DNA of 64,000 bases from Burkholderia catarinensis. Lineage in GTDB: Bacteria > Pseudomonadota > Gammaproteobacteria > Burkholderiales > Burkholderiaceae. Position numbers and translations under genes: made by a program. Below the pieces are notes generated by a model that saw only the letters and a list, made by a program, of their open reading frames with translations, had not been told where the DNA came from and did no database searches. Below, piece after piece: positions 16,773-25,937 of this stretch. The stretch is taken from assembly GCF_001883705.2 (NCBI RefSeq), contig NZ_MDEQ02000011.1, positions 1 through 64,000 on the forward strand, read 5' to 3'. How positions within the stretch are numbered: position 1 is the first letter of the stretch; each line of letters opens with the position of its first letter.

Positions 16773-17296
16773 CGAATCCTGATCGCGGAACAACTCCACC
16801 AGGTCAACATCACGCCGTCGTCGATCGTGCTCGAGCCGGTAGGCCGCAACACCGCGATCGCGATCGCCGCGCTGCTCGCCATGCACGAATCGCCCGACGC
16901 GCTGCTGGTGCTGCCTTCGGACCACGTCATCCTCAACGAGCCGGCATTCATCGCCGCGTCATCCGCCCGTGGGGTTCCTACGAAGGCATCGACCAGGGCG
17001 ACCGCTTCCAGGTCAAGCGCATCATCGTGAACCCGTGCGCGCAGTTGAGCCTCCAGATGCACCACCATCGCGCCGAACACTGGATCGTCGTCAAGGGCAC
17101 GGCACTGGTCACGAACGGCGACAAGGAAATCATGCTGACCGAAAACCAGTCGACCTACATTCCGCTCGGCGCGACACACCGGCTGACGAACCCCGGCAAG
17201 ATTCCGCTCGAACTGATCGAAGTCCAGTCGGGCGCGTATCTCGGCGAGGACGACATCGTCCGCTTCGAAGACACCTACGGTCGCGCAGCATCGTAA
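16773..17296 (+). pseudogene. manC: Remnant of mannose-1-phosphate guanylyltransferase / mannose-6-phosphate isomerase
   Basis: ManC-type enzymes make GDP-mannose for exopolysaccharide. Here an internal N-terminal fragment ([43 protein letters not shown]) is read in one frame from about 16779 to 16958. It then jumps directly, in another frame, to the C-terminal cupin/isomerase part ([51 protein letters not shown]) ending at 17296. The start, the GGxGTRLWP nucleotide motif and roughly 200 or more central residues are gone. The gene is therefore deleted and frameshifted; the C-terminal piece (in a frame open from 16745) could in principle still be translated as a small cupin. Confidence 0.85.
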
Positions 17297-17352
17297 GCAA
17301 CGCAGTTTTCGGGCCGCACGCCACGACAGGCGCCGATCCGGCGCCCCCCTCG

Positions 17353-17386
17353 ACGGGCAGCACGCATGAGCGTGCTGCCCGTTTTT
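17353..17386 (+). terminator. Strong Rho-independent terminator after manC remnant
   Basis: A perfect 13-bp stem (acgggcagcacgc / gcgtgctgcccgt) with loop atga and a following T-run. Confidence 0.88.
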
Positions 17387-17499
17387 CATTGCGTCATGCC
17401 ATCCGAAGCAGGTTGCCCAGCCCTCACAGGTCAGGTTATAAAAGCGCCACCCGTCCCGGTGCATGCGCCGCCCTTTTTACCCTTGACTTCGGAGAACGC

Positions 17500-18312
17500 A
17501 TGATCGATCTCGCCACCGCCCAGCAATTCCTGATGACCCGCGGCCTCGACTTCGGCCTCAACCTCCTCGCCGCGATCGCGTTGTGGTTCATCGGCCGCTG
17601 GGCGATCCACATCGCCACCCGCCTGCTCGGCAAGGTCGTCCGCCGCAGCGGCAAGGTCGACCCGACGCTCACCGACTACCTGACCTCCGTCGTCGGCGTG
17701 CTGCTGACGGTCCTGCTGATCCTCGCGATCCTGCAGATCTTCGGCGTGCAAACCACCTCGTTCGCCGCGCTGCTCGCCGGCCTCGGCCTCGCGATCGGCA
17801 CGGCCTGGGGCGGCCTGCTCGCGCATTTCGCCGCCGGCGTGTTCATGCAGGTGCTGCGCCCGTTCAAGATCGGCGACGTGATCAGCGCGGGCGGCGTCAC
17901 CGGCACGGTGAAGGAGCTCGGCCTGTTCGGCACGACGATCATCACGCCCGACAACATCGTGACGATCGTCGGCAACAACAAGATCTTCTCGGACAACATC
18001 GCGAACTACAGCGCGACGTCGCATCGTCGCGTCGATCTGACCGCGAAGATCGCGAACAGCGTCGACGCAGTCGACGCGATCAACCGCCTGAAGGCATCGA
18101 TCCAGCAGGTCCCGAACGTACTGACGACCCCGGCACCGGACGTCGGCGTGCTGCAGTTCACGCCGGAAGGCCCGCTGCTGTTCGTGCGCCCGTCCACGCA
18201 GCCCGAGAACTACTGGCAGGTGTACTGCGACACCAACCGCGTGATCCTCGAGACGTTCCGCGACGCGCAATACCCGACGCCCGAAACGCCGCTCTTTCAT
18301 CGCAACGCGTAA
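17500..18312 (+). CDS. mscS: Small-conductance mechanosensitive channel (MscS family)
   Basis: A 270-residue MscS-type channel that releases solutes on hypo-osmotic shock. Three N-terminal membrane helices are evident (LNLLAAIALWFIGRW, SVVGVLLTVLLILAILQIFG, and the pore helix FAALLAGLGLAIGTAWGGLLAHFAAGVF with Gly/Ala packing). The beta domain follows (FKIGDVISAGGVTGTVKELG, TPDNIVTIVGNNKIFSDNI). Length fits E. coli MscS (286). The frame is open from 16969, but the ATG at 17500 has cggag before it and gives the normal N-terminus. It sits between two strong terminators and is probably monocistronic. Confidence 0.94.
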   Translation: MIDLATAQQFLMTRGLDFGLNLLAAIALWFIGRWAIHIATRLLGKVVRRSGKVDPTLTDYLTSVVGVLLTVLLILAILQIFGVQTTSFAALLAGLGLAIGTAWGGLLAHFAAGVFMQVLRPFKIGDVISAGGVTGTVKELGLFGTTIITPDNIVTIVGNNKIFSDNIANYSATSHRRVDLTAKIANSVDAVDAINRLKASIQQVPNVLTTPAPDVGVLQFTPEGPLLFVRPSTQPENYWQVYCDTNRVILETFRDAQYPTPETPLFHRNA

Positions 18313-18327
18313 CGGCGGCGCCGAACG

Positions 18328-18368
18328 AAAAAAAAGCGTGGCGGTTCACAACCGCCACGCTTTTTTAT
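18328..18368. terminator. Bidirectional terminator between convergent mscS and dedA
   Basis: A 17-bp perfect inverted repeat (aaaaaagcgtggcggtt and its complement, loop cac) has A-runs on the left and T-runs on the right, so it can stop transcription from both sides. Confidence 0.92.
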
Positions 18369-18399
18369 TGACTGTACCGAAGAGAAACGAAGCGCGCGC

Positions 18400-19083
18400 T
18401 CAGCGCCCGCCCGTCTTCTGCGTATGGTCCGACTGCCGCCCGCGCACGAGCTTCCATACCGCGCCGAGCAGGACCGGCACGACCGCCGCACCAATACCGG
18501 CCAGCACGATCACGTTCAGGTACTGGCGAACGAACGGGATGTTGCCGAAGAAATAGCCGAGCAGCACGAGCAGCAGCACCCAGAGCAGCGCACCGATCAC
18601 GTTGAAGAGCTGGAAGCGCGTGGCGCTCATCGACGACGCGCCCGCGACGAACGGCGCGAACGTGCGCACCACCGGGATGAAGCGGGCGAGCACGATCGTC
18701 TTGCCGCCGTGCTTGTCGTAGAACGAGTGGGTCTTCTGCAGCGCGGCACGATCGAGGAAACGCTCGAGCACCGGGATATGGGTATTGAATACCTTCGGGC
18801 CGACCCAGCGGCCGATCAGGTAGTTCACGGTGTTGCCGGAGATCGCCGCGACGAGCAGCAGCGCGATCAGCACGCCGACATTCATCTCCCCCGTCGCCGC
18901 GAACGCGCCGCCGATGAACAGCAGCGAATCGCCGGGGAGGAACGGGAACACGACGAGCCCTGTCTCGCAGAACACGATCAGGAACAGCACGAGATAGACC
19001 CATGCGCCGTATTGCCGGATGAAATCGCCGAGGAAGGCGTCGATATGCAGGACAAGATTGACGAAATGAAGCAGCGTATCCAA
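18400..19083 (-). CDS. DedA family inner-membrane protein
   Basis: A 227-residue DedA/VTT-domain protein. These undecaprenyl-phosphate or phospholipid flippase-like proteins affect membrane homeostasis and, in Burkholderia, polymyxin resistance. Family landmarks: FCETGLVVFPFLPGDSLLF, GNTVNYLIGRWVG, HGGKTIVLARFIPVVRTFAP and FNVIGALLWV. The frame is open from an ATG at 19146, but that would add an unlikely Arg/Gly/Ser-rich leader; I prefer the TTG at 19083 (reads LDTLLHFVNLV), which has gagga 7 bases upstream. It shares its terminator with mscS. Confidence 0.88.
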   Translation of the reverse strand: MDTLLHFVNLVLHIDAFLGDFIRQYGAWVYLVLFLIVFCETGLVVFPFLPGDSLLFIGGAFAATGEMNVGVLIALLLVAAISGNTVNYLIGRWVGPKVFNTHIPVLERFLDRAALQKTHSFYDKHGGKTIVLARFIPVVRTFAPFVAGASSMSATRFQLFNVIGALLWVLLLVLLGYFFGNIPFVRQYLNVIVLAGIGAAVVPVLLGAVWKLVRGRQSDHTQKTGGR

Positions 19084-19243
19084 ATGCGATTCCTCGAAGG
19101 CGAAAGGGCCGGAACGGCCGGAAAGGCGGAAGCGCCCGCCGGCCAAGGCGGTGCGTGTAACGAACCCATGATACCGAAACTACCTTAAGGCTCCGTGAAA
19201 AAACGTAACCGGCCGCCGCCCCGGCACGTATTCGCCGCCTCGC

Positions 19244-19249
19244 TATAAT
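19244..19249 (+). promoter_or_regulatory. TATAAT -10 box adjacent to mutL start
   Basis: A perfect TATAAT ends 6 bp before the mutL ATG at 19256 and no Shine-Dalgarno lies between, suggesting a leaderless or nearly leaderless transcript. No good -35 hexamer is visible. Confidence 0.5.
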
Positions 19250-19255
19250 TCGGCC

Positions 19256-21238
19256 ATGTCCGATATCACCGAAACGGCCGCGGGCGCCGCCCCTGCCCCC
19301 GCTGCGCGCCTGCTGCGCGCGATCCAGCCCCTGCCCGACCAGCTGATCAGCCAGATCGCCGCCGGCGAGGTCGTCGAACGCCCGGCGTCGGTCGTCAAGG
19401 AGCTGCTCGAGAACGCGATGGACGCCGGCGCGACGACGCTGCGCATCGTGCTGGAAGAAGGCGGCGTCAAGCGCATCTCGATCACCGACGACGGTTGCGG
19501 GATCCCGCCCGACGAACTGGCGCTCGCGCTGATGCGCCATGCGACCAGCAAGATCCGCTCGCTCGAGGAGCTCGAAGCGGTTGCGACGCTCGGGTTCCGC
19601 GGCGAAGCGCTCGCGTCGATCGCGTCGGTCGCCGAGATGTCAATCACGAGCCGGACGGCCGACGCCGCGCATGCGATGAAGATCGATGCGCAGACGGGCG
19701 TGCTGTCGCCCGCCGCCGGCTCGACCGGCACGACGATCGAGGTGCGCGAGCTGTACTTCAACACGCCCGCGCGGCGCAAATTCCTGAAAAGCGAGCAGAC
19801 CGAGTTCGGCCACTGTCTGGAAATGATCCGCCGCGCGGCGCTCGCGCGGCCGGACGTCGCGATCTCGGTGCTGCACAACGGCAAGGCCGTCGAGCACTGG
19901 AATGCGACCGAGCCGGCGCAGCGCGTCGCGAAGATCCTCGGCGACAGCTTCGCGACCGCGCACCTGCCGCTCGACGAACAGGCCGGCCCGCTCGCCGTGT
20001 ACGGCTGCGCAGGCCTGCCGACCGCGAGCCGCGGGCGCGCCGACCAGCAGTATTTCTTCGTCAACGGCCGCTTCGTGCGCGACAAGCTGCTGACGCACGC
20101 CGTGCGCGCGGCCTACGAGGACGTGCTGCACGGCGACCGCTACCCGTCGTACGTGCTGTTCCTCGACCTGCCGCCCGAAGCCGTCGACGTGAACGTGCAT
20201 CCGTCGAAGATCGAGGTGCGCTTCCGCGATTCGCGCTCGATCCACCAATACGTGTTCCACGCGGTCCAGCGCGCACTCGCGCGCCACGCGGGCGCGTCGC
20301 CGGAAACCACCGCGGGCGGCCATGCCGCGCATATCGAAGCCGCACCGCGCGGGCCCGCTTCGTTCCTGGATACGCCGCTCGGCCAGGGCCAGGGCAACGC
20401 CATCGGCGGCAGCGGCTTCTCGTCGCCGTCGTCATCGTCGACCGGCAACACCTGGATGCGCCAGGCACGGATGACGCAGGGCACGCTGCCCGTCGCGCAG
20501 CCGCTCGCGCTCTACGACGCATTGTTCGGCCGCAAGGACACAGGTGCGGGCACGCCGGACGGTACGACCACCCTCGCCCGCGACTCGGCCGACGCGCCGG
20601 TCGCGCCACTGCCGGGCTTCGCCGCATCGCCGATCGCCGCCAGCGCGCACGACGAGCAGCCGCTCGGCTTCGCGCTCGGCCAGATCCACGGCATCTACGT
20701 GCTCGCGCAGAATGCGTACGGCCTCGTGATCGTCGACATGCACGCGGCACACGAGCGGATCCTGTACGAACAGTTCAAGAACGCGCTCGCCGATCGCTCG
20801 GTTGCCGTGCAATCGCTGCTGCTGCCGGTGTCGATGACGGCCACGCCGGTCGAGATCGGCACAGTCGAGGAAGAACGCGACACGCTCGAGTCGCTCGGCT
20901 TCGACCTCGCGGTGCTGTCGCCGACGACGCTCGCGATCCGCGCGGTGCCGGCGCTGCTGAAGGATGCCGACCTGCAGTCGCTCGCTCGCGCGGTGCTCGC
21001 CGACCTGCATGCGTTCGGCGGCTCGCGCGTGCTCACCGAGCGTCAGCACGAACTGCTCGGCACGCTCGCGTGCCACCACGCGGTGCGCGCGAACCGGCGC
21101 CTGACGCTCGACGAGATGAACGCGCTGCTGCGCCAGATGGAAGCGACCGAGCGCGCGGATCAATGCAATCACGGTCGGCCGACCTGGTATCAGCTCACGC
21201 TGAACGATCTCGACCGCCTCTTCATGCGCGGCCAATGA
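19256..21238 (+). CDS. mutL: DNA mismatch repair protein MutL
   Basis: MutL, 660 residues, links MutS mismatch recognition to strand incision. N-terminal GHKL ATPase motifs are intact: [26 protein letters not shown] and [15 protein letters not shown], then the [11 protein letters not shown] and [12 protein letters not shown] transducer motifs. A Ser/Gly-rich linker leads to the dimerisation domain. There, [12 protein letters not shown] closely matches the DQHA(X)2E(X)4E metal site (Gln replaced by Met), and [12 protein letters not shown] and CNHGRPTW match the other endonuclease motifs. This suggests a nicking MutL as in organisms without MutH. Stop overlaps the miaA start (ATGA). Confidence 0.96.
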   Translation: MSDITETAAGAAPAPAARLLRAIQPLPDQLISQIAAGEVVERPASVVKELLENAMDAGATTLRIVLEEGGVKRISITDDGCGIPPDELALALMRHATSKIRSLEELEAVATLGFRGEALASIASVAEMSITSRTADAAHAMKIDAQTGVLSPAAGSTGTTIEVRELYFNTPARRKFLKSEQTEFGHCLEMIRRAALARPDVAISVLHNGKAVEHWNATEPAQRVAKILGDSFATAHLPLDEQAGPLAVYGCAGLPTASRGRADQQYFFVNGRFVRDKLLTHAVRAAYEDVLHGDRYPSYVLFLDLPPEAVDVNVHPSKIEVRFRDSRSIHQYVFHAVQRALARHAGASPETTAGGHAAHIEAAPRGPASFLDTPLGQGQGNAIGGSGFSSPSSSSTGNTWMRQARMTQGTLPVAQPLALYDALFGRKDTGAGTPDGTTTLARDSADAPVAPLPGFAASPIAASAHDEQPLGFALGQIHGIYVLAQNAYGLVIVDMHAAHERILYEQFKNALADRSVAVQSLLLPVSMTATPVEIGTVEEERDTLESLGFDLAVLSPTTLAIRAVPALLKDADLQSLARAVLADLHAFGGSRVLTERQHELLGTLACHHAVRANRRLTLDEMNALLRQMEATERADQCNHGRPTWYQLTLNDLDRLFMRGQ

Positions 21239-22209
21239 GCGCTTCGCCGCAGTCCGTTCCGACGACGATCGCCTGCCTGCTCGGCCCCACCGCTTCGGGC
21301 AAGACGGCCGCGGCGCTGGCGCTCGCCGCGCGCCGCCCGATCGAGATCGTCAGCGTCGATTCCGCGCTGGTCTACCGCGACATGGATATCGGCACCGCGA
21401 AGCCGTCGCGCGACGAACGCGCGAGCGTGCCGCATCACCTGATCGACATCATCGATCCGGCCGACGCGTATTCGGCCGCGGAATTCCGCGCGGATGCGCT
21501 GCGCCTGATCGGCGAGATCGCCGCGCGCGGCCGCACGCCGCTGCTCGCGGGCGGCACGATGCTGTACTACAAGGCGCTGACGCAGGGGCTCAACGACCTG
21601 CCGGGCGCCGATCCTGCCGTGCGTGCCGAACTCGATGCCGACGCCGCGCGCGACGGCTGGCCCGCGCTGCACGCGCGGCTCGCGCAAATCGATCCCGACA
21701 CGGCCGCGCGGCTCGCGCCGAACGATTCGCAGCGGATCCAGCGTGCGCTCGAAATCTTCATGCTGAGCGGGCAGCCGATGTCGGCGCTGCTTGCCGCGCC
21801 GCGGCGCGCGGACGATGCGGCCGTCGCCTACCGCTTCGTGCCGGTCGCGCTCGAACCGTCGGATCGCGCGGTGCTGCACGCACGGATCGCGCAGCGCTTC
21901 GACGCGATGCTCGACGCGGGCTTCATCGACGAAGTCGAGCGGCTGCGCCGTCGCGACGATCTCCATCCCGACCTGCCGTCGATGCGCTGCGTCGGCTACC
22001 GGCAGGCGTGGGAATTCCTCGACGGCGACACCGACTACCGGACGATGCGCGACAAGGGCATCTTCGCGACGCGCCAGCTCTGCAAGCGCCAGATCACCTG
22101 GCTGCGCGCGATGCCGGAGCGGATCGTCGTCGACTGCGTCGCGCCGGACTCGGCAGCCCGCGCGCTCGACGCGCTCGAACGCGTGCTCGACAGCAGCACG
22201 CCGGGCTGA
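21235..22209 (+). CDS. miaA: tRNA dimethylallyltransferase
   Basis: MiaA, 324 residues, adds the dimethylallyl group to A37 of tRNAs reading UNN codons, the first step to ms2i6A. Motifs: the P-loop [16 protein letters not shown] at the N-terminus, [52 protein letters not shown] and [16 protein letters not shown]. The ATG at 21235 overlaps the mutL stop by 4 bp, the conserved mutL-miaA coupling; the larger open frame through mutL is shadow. Confidence 0.96.
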   Translation: MSASPQSVPTTIACLLGPTASGKTAAALALAARRPIEIVSVDSALVYRDMDIGTAKPSRDERASVPHHLIDIIDPADAYSAAEFRADALRLIGEIAARGRTPLLAGGTMLYYKALTQGLNDLPGADPAVRAELDADAARDGWPALHARLAQIDPDTAARLAPNDSQRIQRALEIFMLSGQPMSALLAAPRRADDAAVAYRFVPVALEPSDRAVLHARIAQRFDAMLDAGFIDEVERLRRRDDLHPDLPSMRCVGYRQAWEFLDGDTDYRTMRDKGIFATRQLCKRQITWLRAMPERIVVDCVAPDSAARALDALERVLDSSTPG

Positions 22210-22213
22210 CCGC

Positions 22214-22846
22214 TCAGCCGCGCTGGCGTGCCGCGAGGCGCGCACGCGCACCGTCGACGATCAACGCGATGCCGCGCTCGAACGCTTCGTCGCCGCCGCG
22301 CTCGCGCAGCGCGGCCCAGCCCTTCGCGAGCAGCGGATACTCGGCCGCGTCCGGCAGCGGCGCATCGGCGTCGCCACCCGGTTCCGCCTGCTCCTCCAGC
22401 ACCCATCCGACCACGAAGCGGCCGATCGCATACATCACGTCGACCGCTTCGTCCGGCGCGAAGCCCGCATCGCCGAGCAGCGCGACCTTGCGCTCGATCG
22501 AGCCGAAATGCAGCGCGCGCGGCCGCGTACCGGCATGCAGGCGCGCGCCGTCGCGATAGGCCAGCAGCGCGCGGCGGAACCTGCGCGCGTTGTCGGTGAG
22601 CCACGCATCCCATGCGTCGCCCGGCCGCGGCAGCGACGCGGCGTGGCGCTCGAGCATGATCGCTTCGGCCATCGCGTCGAGCAGTTCGGCCTTGTTCCGG
22701 AAATGCCAGTAAAGCGTCGGCGACTGCACGCCGAGCCGCTCGGCGAGCCGCCGCGTCGACAGCCCGTCGATGCCGACCTCGTCGAGCAGCTCGAGCGCCG
22801 CGCGCAATACCGTGTCGCGCGTCAGCCGCGCCCCTGTGTCCTTCAT
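22214..22846 (-). CDS. tetR: TetR-type repressor of the divergent efflux gene
   Basis: A 210-residue repressor much like class TetR proteins. The helix-turn-helix (ALELLDEVGIDGLSTRRLAERLGVQSPTLYWHFRNKAELLDAMA) is close to that of Tn10 TetR, and the C-terminal part fits the TetR_C drug-binding core. The frame opens at 22870, but the ATG at 22846 (MKDTGARL) leaves the first tet-like operator outside the coding region and gives family length, so I prefer it. It is divergent from the TetA-like pump, the classical autoregulated layout. Confidence 0.9.
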   Translation of the reverse strand: MKDTGARLTRDTVLRAALELLDEVGIDGLSTRRLAERLGVQSPTLYWHFRNKAELLDAMAEAIMLERHAASLPRPGDAWDAWLTDNARRFRRALLAYRDGARLHAGTRPRALHFGSIERKVALLGDAGFAPDEAVDVMYAIGRFVVGWVLEEQAEPGGDADAPLPDAAEYPLLAKGWAALRERGGDEAFERGIALIVDGARARLAARQRG

Positions 22847-22848
22847 CT

Positions 22849-22902
22849 CTATCACCGATAGGGAAACCATGGAATAATCACGACTCTATCACCGATAGAG
22901 TC
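22849..22902. promoter_or_regulatory. Pair of tet-like operators between tetR and tetA
   Basis: CTATCACCGATAG occurs twice: at 22849-22861, and at 22886-22898 within the longer perfect palindrome gactctatc-acc-gatagagtc (22882-22902). The half-sites match the Tn10 tet operator core CTATCAGTGATAG at 11 of 13 positions. Their centres are 37 bp apart. One abuts the tetR ribosome-binding site and the other ends 6 bp before the tetA start, so a bound repressor would block both genes. Confidence 0.88.
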
Positions 22903-22908
22903 ATACTC

Positions 22909-24102
22909 TTGAATCCGTCCCTGATTGCCATCCTGGCCACGGTCCTGCTCGACGCGATCGACGTCGGGATCGTGATGCCGATCCTGCCCGGGCTGCTGCG
23001 CTCGCTCGCCGGCGCGGGCAGCACCGACACCCACTACGGGATACTGCTCGCGCTGTACGCGTTCGCGCAGTTCCTGTGTGCGCCGCTGCTGGGTGCGCTG
23101 AGCGACCGTTTCGGCCGCCGCCCCGTGCTGCTCGCATCGCTCGCGGGCGCGGCGCTCGACTACCTGCTGATGGCGCTCGCGCCGACGCTCGCGTGGCTTT
23201 ACATCGGGCGGCTGATCGCGGGCATCACCGGCGCGAACGTCGCGGTCGCGACCGCGTACGTGACCGACGTCACAGCCGAACCCGACCGCGCCCGGCGCTT
23301 CGGCCAGCTCGGCGCGATGATGGGCATCGGCTTCATCGCGGGCCCGCTGATCGGCGGGCTGTTCGGCGCGCTGCACCTGCGCGCGCCGTTCGTCGCGGCC
23401 GCACTGCTCAACGCGCTCAATCTCGTGCTCGTCTGGCGCGCATTGCCGGAATCGCGGCCGCCCGCGGCCCGCGAAGGCCGCACGGTCGCCGCGCTCAACC
23501 CGTTCGCGAGCCTGCGCCGGCTGAGCGGCGCGCCCGCGCTCGTGCCGCTGGTCGGCATCTATGTGATCGTGGCGCTGGTGTCGCAGGCGCCCGCGACGCT
23601 GTGGATCCTGTACGGCCAGGAGCATTTCGGCTGGTCGACGCCGATCGCGGGGCTGTCGCTCGCCGGCTACGGCGCGTGCCACGCGCTCGCGCAGGCGTTC
23701 GCGATCGGGCCGCTGATCGCCCGGCTCGGCGAGCGCCGTGCGCTCGCACTGGGCCTCGCGGGCGACGCGCTCGGGCTCGCGGCGATCGCGGTCGCGACCG
23801 CCGCGTGGGTGCCGTTCGCGCTGCTGCCGCTGTTCGCGGCCGGCGGCATGACGCTGCCGGCGCTGCAGGCGATGCTCGCGCGGCAGGTCGACGATGCGCG
23901 CCAGGGCGAACTTCAGGGCACGCTCGCGAGCGTGGCGAGCCTGATCGGCGTCGCGGGGCCGCTGGTCGTCACCGCGACCTATGCGGCAACACGCGCGACG
24001 TGGCCGGGGCTCGTCTGGGCCGCGGCCGCGCTGCTCTATCTGCTGGTACCGCCGTTGCTGGCCGGTGCGCGTCCGGCGAACGCGCCGCGGCCGTCCGCAT
24101 GA
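22909..24102 (+). CDS. tetA: TetA-like major facilitator efflux pump
   Basis: A 397-residue, 12-helix MFS antiporter resembling class A-C tetracycline pumps. Family motifs: LDAIDVGIVMPILPGLLR in helix 1, GALSDRFGRRPVLLASLAGA after helix 2 (the GxxxDRxGRR motif A) and IAGITGANVAVATAYVTDVT. The only start that fits is the TTG at 22909, which reads MNPSLIAILATVLLDA and aligns with known TetA N-termini. It is controlled by the adjacent repressor and operators. Tetracycline export is inferred from similarity and operator type; GC content is like the flanks, so recent transfer is not apparent. Confidence 0.88.
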   Translation: MNPSLIAILATVLLDAIDVGIVMPILPGLLRSLAGAGSTDTHYGILLALYAFAQFLCAPLLGALSDRFGRRPVLLASLAGAALDYLLMALAPTLAWLYIGRLIAGITGANVAVATAYVTDVTAEPDRARRFGQLGAMMGIGFIAGPLIGGLFGALHLRAPFVAAALLNALNLVLVWRALPESRPPAAREGRTVAALNPFASLRRLSGAPALVPLVGIYVIVALVSQAPATLWILYGQEHFGWSTPIAGLSLAGYGACHALAQAFAIGPLIARLGERRALALGLAGDALGLAAIAVATAAWVPFALLPLFAAGGMTLPALQAMLARQVDDARQGELQGTLASVASLIGVAGPLVVTATYAATRATWPGLVWAAAALLYLLVPPLLAGARPANAPRPSA

Positions 24103-24136
24103 GCATCGGCCGCCGCCGCCACGCACACCGCCGCGC

Positions 24137-24538
24137 TCAGTGCGCGAGCGTCACGAGATTCGCATCGCGCACGAGTTGCCAGCGGCCGTCGGCCTTGCGG
24201 AAGATCGTCAGCGTATGGCCCGAACGGCGGATCGTCTCGCCGCCCGGCGGCGTTGCCTCGATCTCGAGGAAATTGCGCATGTACGCCCAGTCGCCCATCA
24301 CGCGCAGTTCGTCGATCCGGTAACGGCCGTCGACCTTCGGCGCGTGCTCGGCACCGGTGTTCGCTTCACGCGACACGGCCGCGAACGCCGCCTTGTCGAA
24401 CGGCGGCTTGCCGGCCACCATGAAGATCGCGTCGTCGGCGATCAGGTCGAGCACGGTCGCCAAATCGCCGCGCCGGCTCGACACGAACCAGTTTTCCACG
24501 AGCTCGCGGATCGCGCGTTCGTCTTCGGTCATCGTCAT
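24137..24538 (-). CDS. SnoaL-like / DUF4440 protein
   Basis: A 133-residue protein with the nuclear-transport-factor-2-like fold typical of SgcJ/EcaC/DUF4440 proteins: DERAIRELVENWFVSSRRGDLATVLDLIADDAIFMVAG, then WAYMRNFLEIEATPP and TLTIFRKADGRWQLVRDAN. Members are small cone-shaped proteins of mostly unknown activity. Starts at 24538 and 24532 are both possible. It is convergent with tetA and shares a strand with purM but is separated from it by a terminator, so it probably has its own promoter. Confidence 0.85.
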   Translation of the reverse strand: MTMTEDERAIRELVENWFVSSRRGDLATVLDLIADDAIFMVAGKPPFDKAAFAAVSREANTGAEHAPKVDGRYRIDELRVMGDWAYMRNFLEIEATPPGGETIRRSGHTLTIFRKADGRWQLVRDANLVTLAH

Positions 24539-24576
24539 CCCTCCTTCGTCGGCGCCGCGCGGCGCCCGAAAGTCCG

Positions 24577-24612
24577 AAAAAAAAGCCGCCCGGATCGACT
24601 CCGGGCGGCTTT
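24577..24612 (-). terminator. Rho-independent terminator of purM
   Basis: A 13-bp stem (aaagccgcccgga and its complement, loop tcgac) followed on the minus strand by a run of T residues, located 29 bp after the purM stop. Confidence 0.9.
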
Positions 24613-24640
24613 CCTTGCTGCATCTGCTGCAGGCAGTGCG

Positions 24641-25696
24641 TCAGACCACGACCGTCTGCGCCTCGCCTTCGCGGGTCGCACGCACGGTGCCGATCTTCCA
24701 CACCTGTTCGCCGGCGGCGGTCAGGTCGGCGATCGCTGCGTCGGCATCGGCCGCCGCGACGATCACGGCCATGCCGATCCCGCAGTTGAACACGCGGTGC
24801 ATTTCCGCGTCGGCGACGCCGCCGTGCTCCTGCAGCCACTTGAACAGCGGCGGCAGCGGCCAGGCGCCCTGGTCGAGCTCGGCGGTGAGGCCTTCGCGCA
24901 GCACGCGCGGAATGTTCTCGACGAGGCCGCCACCGGTGATGTGGGCCATGCCCTTCACCGACAGCTTCTGCATCAGCGCGAGCAGCGGCTTCACGTAGAT
25001 GCGGGTCGGCGCCATCAGCGCGTCGGCGAGCGAGCGGCCGTGGAAATCGGCCGACAGGTCGGGATTCGCGCGCTCGATGATCTTGCGCACGAGCGAGAAG
25101 CCGTTCGAGTGGATGCCGCTCGATGCGAGGCCGAGCACCACGTCGCCTTCGGCGATCGTGCTGCCGTCGATGATCTTGCTCTTCTCGACCGCGCCGACCG
25201 CGAAACCGGCCAGGTCGTATTCGCCGTCAGGGTACATGCCCGGCATCTCGGCCGTTTCGCCGCCGATCAGCGCGCAGCCCGACAGTTCGCAACCCTGCGC
25301 GATGCCCTTGACGACCGTTGCGGCCGTGTCGACGTCGAGCTTGCCGCACGCGAAGTAGTCGAGGAAGAACAGCGGCTCGGCGCCCTGCACGAGGATGTCG
25401 TTCACGCTCATCGCGACGAGATCCTGCCCGACGGTGTCGTGTTTGTTCAGATGAAACGCCAGCTTGAGCTTGGTGCCCACGCCGTCGGTGCCCGACACGA
25501 GCACGGGCTCGCGATACTTCTTCGGCACTTCGAACAGCGCGCCGAACCCGCCGATGCCGCCGAGCACGCCGTCGCGCAGGGTTTTCTTCGCAAAAGGCTT
25601 GATCTTGTCGATGAGCGCGTCGCCTGCGTCGATGTCGACGCCTGCGTCGCGATAGGACAGACCCTGGGCGTCAGGAGCGGATTTCGGAGGATTCAT
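24641..25696 (-). CDS. purM: Phosphoribosylformylglycinamidine cyclo-ligase
   Basis: PurM (AIR synthetase), 351 residues, performs the fifth step of purine synthesis, closing the imidazole ring with ATP. Clear motifs: [20 protein letters not shown] at the start, [70 protein letters not shown] and [15 protein letters not shown]. The length fits the family. It is transcribed alone, divergent from hda. Confidence 0.97.
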   Translation of the reverse strand: MNPPKSAPDAQGLSYRDAGVDIDAGDALIDKIKPFAKKTLRDGVLGGIGGFGALFEVPKKYREPVLVSGTDGVGTKLKLAFHLNKHDTVGQDLVAMSVNDILVQGAEPLFFLDYFACGKLDVDTAATVVKGIAQGCELSGCALIGGETAEMPGMYPDGEYDLAGFAVGAVEKSKIIDGSTIAEGDVVLGLASSGIHSNGFSLVRKIIERANPDLSADFHGRSLADALMAPTRIYVKPLLALMQKLSVKGMAHITGGGLVENIPRVLREGLTAELDQGAWPLPPLFKWLQEHGGVADAEMHRVFNCGIGMAVIVAAADADAAIADLTAAGEQVWKIGTVRATREGEAQTVVV

Positions 25697-25715
25697 GGGG
25701 GAATGCGAGAAGGTC

Positions 25716-25734
25716 GGTAAAATGCGATTTTACC
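25716..25734. promoter_or_regulatory. Palindrome with back-to-back -10 boxes between purM and hda
   Basis: ggtaaaa-tgcga-ttttacc places a TAAAAT hexamer on each strand (25718-25723 plus, 25727-25732 minus). The minus one is well placed for purM. It could be a shared promoter core or an operator. No -35 element is convincing. Confidence 0.35.
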
Positions 25735-25937
25735 CGAAGCCGGCCCGTTGGCCGGAATTCCCAGCACCGAATCGTCAGGGATTGCATCTTGGTCAACACG
25801 TCCCCGTTTTCATCGCCCAGCGAACCGCGCCGAAACCGGCGCGGCGCCGTGCGTGCGGTCGCGCGTGCAGCCCACCGAGCCGCAGTCCCCGGCGCGTGCC
25901 CGGCGTACGGCACGCGTTTTTTCAACCGACCCGCATT

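Noticed and set aside
16570..16782. 70-codon open frame in the low-GC scar
   Set aside because: No ribosome-binding site or recognisable product, and it runs through the perfect inverted repeat; treated as degenerate sequence.
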